From NCBI GenBank assembly GCA_947493705.1, contig CANLSH010000013.1, positions 1 through 64,000 of the forward strand: a stretch of DNA of 64,000 bases, read 5' to 3'. The notes under the pieces are model-generated. The model made no database searches. It saw only the letters and a list, made by a program, of their open reading frames with translations, and had not been told where the DNA came from. The DNA comes from an uncultured Arachnia sp. (GTDB lineage: Bacteria > Actinomycetota > Actinomycetes > Propionibacteriales > Propionibacteriaceae). Below, in pieces: positions 56,920-64,000 of this stretch. The position numbers were made by a program, and so were the translations under genes. Position 1 is the first letter of the stretch. Every line of letters starts with the position of its first letter.

Positions 56920-58125
56920 TCAGTCGAAGAGTCCCGCAGCCAGATGTCGGTCGGCAGTAAATCCCGGGGGCACGGCAAAAACCGCAGAGCCGATGGCTGT
57001 GGTCCACTCGTTGAGCGCGTCCGAGGCATCCAGTGTTTGCTGCACGGGGATGAACTGCTCCGCGATGCTGGACTGCAGGGCGATGAAGAGCAAGCCGGCC
57101 GTTTCCTGGCCGGCATCATCGATGTGTGCGTAGTTGATTCCTCGCCGCAGCATTCGCCGGCCCCTGTTCTCGGCTGGGTGGGCGCGCCGTGCGTGGGCGT
57201 CGACTGGCACCACGAGACTGCCGTCGGTCTCGGCCAGACGATCAATGTCGTCGCGCTCGCTGCCGCCGGTCAGCGGTGCTCCATCCTTGAGGTTGCGGCC
57301 GATGGACTTCTCCTGCCGGTCACGGATGATCGTGTCCCACTCGTCAAGGTCCATTTCGATGCGACGCAGCACCAGCTGGGTGCCGTTCGCGAGCCAACCG
57401 TCGGTGGACCAGAGCGCCTGTCCCAATTCCTCGGGGAGAGGGTTGCGGCTGCCGTCCAGCTGCCCGAACAGGTTGCGTCCGGTCACAGGGTTCCCGCCAG
57501 CATCCACACCCCGCCAGAAACCCGATTGACTCCAGCGAGGGAGCGCGAAGGGGCGGGCATCGATGCTCATGCGTCGGCAGGCATGGGAGACGGTGGTTTC
57601 GTCGTCGGCCTGCACCATGACCAGGAGGTCGCCACCACTCCATCGCTCCTGGAGGGCGTCGTGATCCATGGGCGGAATCGTTTGGAAACCAGCGGGACGC
57701 TTGTCCTCCAGTCCAGCCAACGTGAAGATCTGGGGACCAAGACCGACTGTGATCGTGAGCGACACGGCCTCCTGCGCCAGGTCAGGGGTGGCATCGCCCG
57801 GCGCGGGGCGCCCGGCCATGAGGGCGTCCACCGTCGCGCTCCACACCCTCATGAGTCGCGCCAACGCAGGCGCATCCGTTTTGCCCAGCAGGTCAAACGC
57901 GAGGAGTCGATGTACGGCGGGGGCAGGAGTCAGTATCCCGGACTGGTGTGTGCCATGCGCCTCGTAGCGTTGCCCTGCGACCCCTCCTGCAACGGGAAGT
58001 CCGTGCGGCCCGATCTCAGAGCCAACGCTCACACGTCCGCCCACAACTCCGGCGGCGACCCCCACACCCGCCGCGCCGGCGTACCCGAAAAGCGCACGGC
58101 GCTTCAGAGGGGAGGGATCGGACAT
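56920..58125 (-). CDS. Dye-decolourising (DyP-type) haem peroxidase, exported
   Basis: A 401-residue peroxidase with a Tat-type N-terminus (PLKRRALFGYAGAAGVGVAA, twin-Arg at 9-10), followed by two ferredoxin-like halves. The distal loop is NLFGQLDGSRNP with its Asp and Arg; the proximal His is in RAHPAENRGRRMLRRG. Related EfeB proteins take part in iron uptake, but no efeUO gene is in the window. It is divergent from a PCu(A)C gene. Confidence 0.9.
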   Translation of the reverse strand: MSDPSPLKRRALFGYAGAAGVGVAAGVVGGRVSVGSEIGPHGLPVAGGVAGQRYEAHGTHQSGILTPAPAVHRLLAFDLLGKTDAPALARLMRVWSATVDALMAGRPAPGDATPDLAQEAVSLTITVGLGPQIFTLAGLEDKRPAGFQTIPPMDHDALQERWSGGDLLVMVQADDETTVSHACRRMSIDARPFALPRWSQSGFWRGVDAGGNPVTGRNLFGQLDGSRNPLPEELGQALWSTDGWLANGTQLVLRRIEMDLDEWDTIIRDRQEKSIGRNLKDGAPLTGGSERDDIDRLAETDGSLVVPVDAHARRAHPAENRGRRMLRRGINYAHIDDAGQETAGLLFIALQSSIAEQFIPVQQTLDASDALNEWTTAIGSAVFAVPPGFTADRHLAAGLFD

Positions 58126-58185
58126 GACTCCAGTGTAGGAAGCCGTTGAGATGGCTCCAACCAGGGCGGATGTAGAGTCGCCATC

Positions 58186-58701
58186 ATGAGGATGTGGATG
58201 CTGCCGGTCATAGGCGTCGCGGCCCTGGTGGGTGCATGCGGAGTTCCCGCTGAAGGGAAGGTGCCCGCTGGTGATGACTCTTCAGGCGTCCTTCTTGCAG
58301 ATCCCTGGGTTCGCGCCACCGACGATTCGCAGCGCCCGGACATGACTGCCGTTTTCGTGAACATGACCAACCCCACTTCGAGCGACATCACGCTCACCTC
58401 CGCCGATTGCGGCGACGTCGCCGGGATGGTGGAGGTCCATGACATGGCGATGGTGGATGGCGAGATGGTGATGCGAAAGGCCGAAGGCGGCATTGTCGTC
58501 CCCAAGGAATCACACGAACACCTGGCCCCGGGCGGGCCCCACATCATGCTGATGAAACTTCAGCGCGAACTTCCCGCTGGGGGCGAGGAGATCTCCTGCA
58601 CTCTGGTCTTCGACAATGGGCAGGAGATTGACGTCCTTGCTCCGGTGAAAGAGTTCACTGAGGAGCAGGACACCTATCACACACACGACGGCGACGAGTA
58701 G
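58186..58701 (+). CDS. PCu(A)C-type copper chaperone lipoprotein
   Basis: A 171-residue lipoprotein (lipobox LVGAC, Cys18) with the PCu(A)C copper-binding pattern: EVHDMAMVDGEMVMRK with His-Met, then APGGPHIMLM. It probably delivers Cu(I) to cytochrome oxidase or an exported enzyme. It is divergent from the DyP gene with a 60-bp gap; the pair may serve metal or redox homeostasis outside the cell. A His/Asp-rich C-terminus (TYHTHDGDE) adds possible metal sites. Confidence 0.92.
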   Translation: MRMWMLPVIGVAALVGACGVPAEGKVPAGDDSSGVLLADPWVRATDDSQRPDMTAVFVNMTNPTSSDITLTSADCGDVAGMVEVHDMAMVDGEMVMRKAEGGIVVPKESHEHLAPGGPHIMLMKLQRELPAGGEEISCTLVFDNGQEIDVLAPVKEFTEEQDTYHTHDGDE

Positions 58702-58710
58702 GAGCCCGGT

Positions 58711-59868
58711 TCACGCCACCGGAAGGCCATGGCGGGTAGAGGGCCTGATGGCGTCGGCGTAGTGATCCATCAATTCATCGCAGACGGCTTCCCACGTCCG
58801 GTTTCTGATCGACCTCCGCGCAGATCCGGCCAACCTCTGCCGCTCCAGCGGGTCACCAAGCAGCCTCTCCACGTGGCGCCGCATGGCACCGAGATCTCCC
58901 GGTTCGTAGAGCAGTCCCGTGACGCCGTCGTCGATGAGGTCGATGGGTCCGCCGCGACGCGGTGCCACCACTGGAAGCCCCGCGGCCTTGGCTTCCTGGA
59001 TGGCTTGGCAGAAGGTTTCCAGTTCTCCGGGGTGTACGAAGACATCAAGGCTGGCGAGCACTTCTGCCTGCTTGGTGCCGTCGAGATGCCCCAGGAATTG
59101 GGCCCCGGGCATGAGGTGCTCGAGGGCGGACCGGTTTGGTCCATCACCGATGATCACGATCCGGCTGTTGGGCAGATCGGAGAGGACTCTCAGATCCTCC
59201 ACCTGTTTCTCGTTCGCCAGCCGTCCCATGTACCCGATCAGGAGTTCGCCGTCGGGCGCCATTTGGCGTCGAAGCACAACAGAGCGTCGATCCGGATTGA
59301 AGCGCTGCGCGTCCACACCTCTGCCCCACACCCGTACCCGGGGAATTCCCTGGGAGCGCAGCTGCTCCGCTGCGAAGGTGGAAGGCGCCAGATTCAGAGT
59401 GGCGAGCATGTGCGATTTGCGTACGTGATGCCACAGCAACGGCTCCAGGTGTGGGAAGCCGTAGCGCACCGCATAGGACGGCACCTCCGTCTGGTAGACG
59501 GCAACGATCGGGAGACCCATTTTGGCGCCCACCGATGCTGCCTTGAAACCAATCTGGAATGGCGCCGCCAGATGGATGATGTCAGGGGCAAAACCTGCCA
59601 GCATCCGTTCCACGCTGTGGGTGGGCGTTGTGACAACCCGCACCATTCCGTAGCCGGGCAAGCCGATCGACGGCACGGTTTCCACCGGAAAGCCCATGCA
59701 GTGCTCGGGTGTTTTGTTGCCGTCCTGCGGGGCCATGACCATGGCTTCGTGTCCTTCTGCGCGCAGGTACTCCAACAACCGCAGGACGGAGTTGGTCACT
59801 CCGTTGATCTGCGGCAGGAAGGATTCCGCAATGACAGCTACACGCACGCATCGGAGTCTAGGCGACAT
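58711..59868 (-). CDS. GT4-family glycosyltransferase, GDP-mannose-dependent mannosyltransferase-like
   Basis: A 385-residue GT-B enzyme with N-terminal [19 protein letters not shown], donor-binding [21 protein letters not shown] and the EX7E region [19 protein letters not shown]. This matches MgtA/PimB-like mannosyltransferases of lipoglycan synthesis. The start at 59868 (MSPRLRC) has a GGAGG 12 bases upstream; GTG at 59847 is an alternative. It is convergent with the PCu(A)C gene. Confidence 0.88.
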   Translation of the reverse strand: MSPRLRCVRVAVIAESFLPQINGVTNSVLRLLEYLRAEGHEAMVMAPQDGNKTPEHCMGFPVETVPSIGLPGYGMVRVVTTPTHSVERMLAGFAPDIIHLAAPFQIGFKAASVGAKMGLPIVAVYQTEVPSYAVRYGFPHLEPLLWHHVRKSHMLATLNLAPSTFAAEQLRSQGIPRVRVWGRGVDAQRFNPDRRSVVLRRQMAPDGELLIGYMGRLANEKQVEDLRVLSDLPNSRIVIIGDGPNRSALEHLMPGAQFLGHLDGTKQAEVLASLDVFVHPGELETFCQAIQEAKAAGLPVVAPRRGGPIDLIDDGVTGLLYEPGDLGAMRRHVERLLGDPLERQRLAGSARRSIRNRTWEAVCDELMDHYADAIRPSTRHGLPVA

Positions 59869-59986
59869 GGGTTTCGCACCCCTCCTCCGCGGACTGGACA
59901 TTGCTCGCTCACGACGAGAAAGTGCGGCGGGGTTGCTCTGATCGAGCCCCACGGCCCCGTGACCGGGGTTTGGCTGCATCTTCTCG

Positions 59987-61384
59987 TCACACGCGATTCG
60001 GCACGTCCAACAGGTCGGCGACAACCGTCGGAAAAAGCGAGGCCAGAACGTCCGGCGGATGCGGGCCCGGATGCCGGCTGGCAGTGATGGCCTGAAGGCT
60101 GGCACCCAGAATTGCTGCTCTTTCCGCACCAACTCCCGCCGCCAGCAGCGTTCCGCAGACACCCGCGAGTGTGTCGCCGGATCCCGCCTGGCCGGTCCAC
60201 GCCGGCCCCCGCACTGTGATGGTGACGTCACCTGAGGGAGTCGCGACGTACTGCGTACCGCCCTTGAGCAACACTGTCGCTCCGAATTCGGCGGCCGCCC
60301 GTCGGATGCAGCCGACGGGGTGGGTTTCCACTTGTCCCCTGTCCACATCCAGCATTCGGGCAAGTTCTCCCGCGTGAGGTGTCAGCAGGCTGCCCTCCGG
60401 AAGCGGGGCCGGGAGCAGGATCAGGGCATCCGCGTCCAGCACCAGGGGCACGCCGCGCTCGATGGCGTTGTCCAATCGCTGACGGGCGTCGTCGAGGTCT
60501 CCCCAACCGGAGCCGAGCACCATGGCTTGAACCCGGCCCTCGGCGGTCACGATGCTCGGGAAGTGAGTCACGATGAGCTCCTGGGATGCGCTGCCCAGGT
60601 AGCGAACCATTCCAGGACCGGAGTGGATGGCTCCGGCGCAGCCGAGGAGCGCAGCCCCGGGATAGTGAGCGGAGCCGGTGTCCAGTCCCACCACACCACG
60701 GGTGTATTTGTGGCTGTTCGGGCCCGGTACCGGCCACCACCGCGCAACATCAGACTCCTCGGCCACGCGGACGCCCATGTCCGGAACCGGCACGCCAATG
60801 TCTGCCACCACCACGTCGCCGCAACGCTTGGACGCTTCACCGATGACGTGGCAGGGCTTGGGTACTGCGAACGTGACCGTGCAGTCGGCTCGGAAGCTGG
60901 TGTGTGCGTCGCCTGAGTCGGCATCGAGTCCGCTGGGGAGGTCGACGGCGAGCACGGGCACGCCCAGGACCTCCGCCGCGTCGGCGAACGTCGCTACTAC
61001 TCCCGGTAGTCCCGGACGACTCCCGAGCCCCAGAACGGCGTCGATGACCAAGGCCGCGTCGTTCAGAGTTGCTACTGCCTCCACCGCATCCACTTCGCGA
61101 CACCCTGCTTCGTGGGCCTCGGCCAAGCCTTCCTCGTGGGCGCTCCCCATGGCGAGCCAGATCAACACCTCACGATCTGCAGCCAGAGTTGCCGCGGCGT
61201 ACAGCCCGTCGCCGCCGTTGTTGCCCGGTCCCACCGCCACCACCACCGGCCCGCTGGGCGCGAGCACCCGCGCGACGGAGACGATGTCCGCCGCCGCGGT
61301 GCCCATCAGATCAATCCCGGGTTGTTCGGCGAAAGCTCTCCGTTCGGCCGCCCGGAGTTGGTCGGCTGTTGCGACTGGCCTCAT
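59987..61384 (-). CDS. nnr: Bifunctional NAD(P)H-hydrate repair enzyme (epimerase/dehydratase)
   Basis: Repairs damaged NAD(P)HX. The 465 residues are a fusion: an N-terminal YjeF_N epimerase domain (about 1-205, [18 protein letters not shown]) and a C-terminal ADP-dependent dehydratase domain (about 220-465, with [14 protein letters not shown] and [12 protein letters not shown]). It overlaps the acpS stop by 4 bp, a typical actinobacterial acpS-nnr pair. Confidence 0.95.
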   Translation of the reverse strand: MRPVATADQLRAAERRAFAEQPGIDLMGTAAADIVSVARVLAPSGPVVVAVGPGNNGGDGLYAAATLAADREVLIWLAMGSAHEEGLAEAHEAGCREVDAVEAVATLNDAALVIDAVLGLGSRPGLPGVVATFADAAEVLGVPVLAVDLPSGLDADSGDAHTSFRADCTVTFAVPKPCHVIGEASKRCGDVVVADIGVPVPDMGVRVAEESDVARWWPVPGPNSHKYTRGVVGLDTGSAHYPGAALLGCAGAIHSGPGMVRYLGSASQELIVTHFPSIVTAEGRVQAMVLGSGWGDLDDARQRLDNAIERGVPLVLDADALILLPAPLPEGSLLTPHAGELARMLDVDRGQVETHPVGCIRRAAAEFGATVLLKGGTQYVATPSGDVTITVRGPAWTGQAGSGDTLAGVCGTLLAAGVGAERAAILGASLQAITASRHPGPHPPDVLASLFPTVVADLLDVPNRV

Positions 61385-61731
61385 GACTCACACACCACCA
61401 TTGCTGTTGCATACCCACCGTCGTGGGAGATGGACAGATGGATCGTGGCAATGCCCAACGCCGCGATGCGCGCCGCAACGGTGTCAGTGGTCTCGAAGGA
61501 CGGCACACCCACGTCGGACTTCACCACCTGGCAGTCCAGCCAACGCATGCCCCCGGGTGATCCGAGCGCTTTGGCAAGGGCCTCCTTGGCCGCGAACCTT
61601 GCTGCCTGGGACGGCAGAGACAGCTCCTGCTCCGACGACGTGAGCAGGCGTGCGCTGAGCCCGGGCCGCCGCTGCAGCATCGCCTCGAAGCGCTCAACGA
61701 CGCACAGGTCCGTTCCTATTCCGACGATCAT
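61381..61731 (-). CDS. acpS: Holo-[acyl-carrier-protein] synthase
   Basis: Transfers 4'-phosphopantetheine from CoA to ACP. The 116 residues match the family: MIVGIGTDLCVVERFE with Asp8, and RFAAKEALAKALG with Glu50, the metal ligands. The start at 61731 is chosen because the 77 extra residues of the longer frame (to 61962) lie outside the family. It is cotranscribed with nnr. Confidence 0.95.
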   Translation of the reverse strand: MIVGIGTDLCVVERFEAMLQRRPGLSARLLTSSEQELSLPSQAARFAAKEALAKALGSPGGMRWLDCQVVKSDVGVPSFETTDTVAARIAALGIATIHLSISHDGGYATAMVVCES

Positions 61732-61938
61732 AAGTTCCACCCTAGGCGTGAATCGGTGGCCTCGCGCATGACCATGCGGCAGTTCGAGAATACGACACTT
61801 CCGCGCCCCCAAGTCCATGAACAATGAACGACTACGCCGTCTGCACGATCTGATGTGGTCAAATATTGCTACGTCGTTGGTGGCTGCGGGTGCACCAATG
61901 CACGGGACGTCACCGCCAGATGTGAGGGAGTTCCCACC

Positions 61939-62526
61939 ATGATCAAGAAGTCGCTCATCCATCTCAGCTGCCTTGGACTGTTGTTCGTCCTGCCAGCGTG
62001 TGGCGGATCACCGGAAGACGGTTCGGCTCCCTCCACCAGCGAACCGGTCATGGAAACATTCAGTATCAACGAACCTTCCGCCACGGCGTCGGCCGACGGT
62101 CCCGAACCCGCTGCGAGCGCGACTCAATCGAAGACTCCGTTGACAGAGCCGGAAGAATCCCCATCGACGGAGCCACAGGAACCCGCACCGGCCGACGAAA
62201 TTCCCTCCTCCATCCAGGGTCGCTGGATCTTCGTCGGCGACGGCGAGAAGACACAGGAATGCACCGATGTGCAGGAGGGCGAGGGCACGATCGTCGAGGT
62301 CGATGCCACCACGATCAGCTCCTTCGCGTGGATCGCCGAGCTCGAGTCAGTGGAGGAGAGCGACGCCGACAGCATCCTGGGGATGTTCGTGTACCAGGAC
62401 GACAGTGATGAGCCCATCACGCAGCAGGTCAAGCTGGAGACGCAGGAGGACGGAGAGATCCTCGTATACACGGAACTGGGCGAGGACGTTGATCTGGCTC
62501 CGGCACGCTACGGACGCTGCTCGTAG
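61939..62526 (+). CDS. Small exported lipoprotein of unknown function
   Basis: A 195-residue lipoprotein with signal peptide and lipobox VLPAC (Cys21), a Ser/Thr/Pro/Glu-rich linker (about 25-85) and an acidic C-terminal domain (about 90-195) with a Cys pair (ECTDV and the penultimate GRCS). GAGGGAG lies 8 bases before the ATG. No family is recognised. A hairpin (ACTGC with GCAGT) follows just after the stop. Confidence 0.78.
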   Translation: MIKKSLIHLSCLGLLFVLPACGGSPEDGSAPSTSEPVMETFSINEPSATASADGPEPAASATQSKTPLTEPEESPSTEPQEPAPADEIPSSIQGRWIFVGDGEKTQECTDVQEGEGTIVEVDATTISSFAWIAELESVEESDADSILGMFVYQDDSDEPITQQVKLETQEDGEILVYTELGEDVDLAPARYGRCS

Positions 62527-62776
62527 CGAAGTAGCACTGCTGCTGGCCGCAGGCAGTTGCGGCACCGCGCACGCCACCCTGCGGCACGATGACCGGATGA
62601 TTCAGGTCCAAGCTCCTCCCAGGGGAGCGTTGTCCCCCAGCATGGAGAAATAGGGCCTTCGTGGTTGTGATGACCACGAGGGGTCGAATACTCCACGCCG
62701 CGGGACAGCATGTTCAGGGTGATCTCGGGGAGGGACCGGATGGCGCTGCGCTTGGGCCGCAGTTGACGATAGGGAG

Positions 62777-63262
62777 ATGTATCCCAAAGTCAGCGAGTCG
62801 CGAATCAGGCTGGGACTGGCGGCTTTCATCGCGGCTGCGGTGTTCGGGATCGTCCATGCGGGTTTCAGTCTGTTCTGGGCAGGCGGTGGAACATGGTTGC
62901 TGTGGTCGTTGGGAAGCAGCCTCCTGGAGACCTTCCAGGGGATGGAGTGGGTCCTTCACCTGGTGGGCCTCGCGAAGCTCATCGCCGCCGTTGCACCTTT
63001 GGTGATGCTCCGCCGGGGATGGTGGAAAGCGCGGCTCACCCGCGCAGCATGTTGGGCCGGGGCCTTGGTGCTGATCACATGGGGCGGACTGAACACTGTC
63101 ATTGGGAACCTCGTCCTCACAGGCGTGATCCAACCGTCGTCAGGTTTCGATCGGCCCGGCATGATCGGACACGCGTGGTTGTGGGACCCACTGTTCCTCG
63201 TTTGGGGCGCCTCGCTTGTGGTCGGCATTTTCGCAACGGAACCGGGCCCAGCACAAGCATGA
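62777..63262 (+). CDS. DUF3995 family membrane protein
   Basis: A 161-residue protein with four transmembrane helices (about 12-32, 52-75, 88-108 and 130-152) and the family's aromatic, Gly-Ser-rich loops. The start at 62777 has AGGGAG directly adjacent (no spacer), so the exact start is uncertain. The upstream 250 bp has hairpins but no gene. Function is unknown. Confidence 0.78.
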   Translation: MYPKVSESRIRLGLAAFIAAAVFGIVHAGFSLFWAGGGTWLLWSLGSSLLETFQGMEWVLHLVGLAKLIAAVAPLVMLRRGWWKARLTRAACWAGALVLITWGGLNTVIGNLVLTGVIQPSSGFDRPGMIGHAWLWDPLFLVWGASLVVGIFATEPGPAQA

Positions 63263-63312
63263 GCGGCGGCGTCACAACGGATGAAGCGCCGCCTTCCGGC
63301 AGGCAGGGTGCC

Positions 63313-64000
<688 letters not shown>

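Overview
The window is chromosomal DNA of a high-GC Gram-positive bacterium (Actinomycetota). Markers are DUF3017 beside folD, DUF6350 beside purN, GuaB3 beside guaB, PspC-domain histidine kinases, PcrA with an actinobacterial tail, and a CIRCE-controlled groES-groEL with no Gly-Met tail. Gene content and order fit Propionibacteriaceae best (a Tessaracoccus-like relative); this is inference from gene families, not a database match. There are no rRNA genes, convincing tRNA genes or CRISPR arrays.

Layout. 1-283: one partial and one complete copy of a ~165-bp element with terminal inverted repeats; a third copy lies at 47756-47920. 284-4983 (minus): DUF6350-purN-purH-folD-DUF3017, coupled by 4-bp overlaps or short gaps (late purine synthesis and one-carbon folate). 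5087-14783: a membrane-anchored protein with a probably duplicated ectodomain, sucCD, an M23 peptidase, pcrA, a phospholipase D family enzyme and two small membrane proteins, several separated by strong bidirectional terminators. 14927-18709: an envelope-stress-like locus in which a PspC-domain sensor kinase and LuxR-type regulator are divergent from PspC membrane proteins. 18741-23097: guaA, cysK-cysE, glpX.

23338-33317 is the most accessory-looking part. It holds three ABC-2 type exporters (each an ATPase plus a permease), two TetR regulators, two complete toxin-antitoxin pairs, and an orphan ribbon-helix-helix gene with a possible toxin remnant. One TetR/exporter intergenic region carries two tandem 16-bp palindromes; the MazF module has a perfect 10-1-10 palindrome at its start.

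33423-38841 (minus): a COG3910-like ATPase, guaB (TTG start), guaB3, chorismate mutase, an FAD oxidoreductase and a small SRPBCC protein. 39070-41139: groES-groEL with CIRCE over the promoter. 41228-47592: an oligopeptide ABC importer with fused ATPases and an unusually long OppB-like permease. 48021-50909: a THUMP-like methyltransferase, an S4 RNA-binding protein and a butanediol-dehydrogenase-like enzyme. 51050-54163: the t6A operon, in which TsaE is fused to a GNAT domain, followed by TsaB, RimI and TsaD. 54193-64000: a DEAD-box helicase with an Arg/Asp/Ser/Gly-rich N-terminus and a long upstream region, a DyP peroxidase divergent from a PCu(A)C chaperone, a GT4 mannosyltransferase-like enzyme, nnr-acpS, a small lipoprotein, a DUF3995 protein and the 3' part of glmS, cut by the window edge.

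Most of the window is ordinary core genome. The points that merit attention are the ~165-bp mobile-like element, a second family of near-perfect palindromes (14867-14900 and 49262-49305), the toxin-antitoxin/exporter island with its operators, the PspC signalling locus, and several unusual protein architectures.
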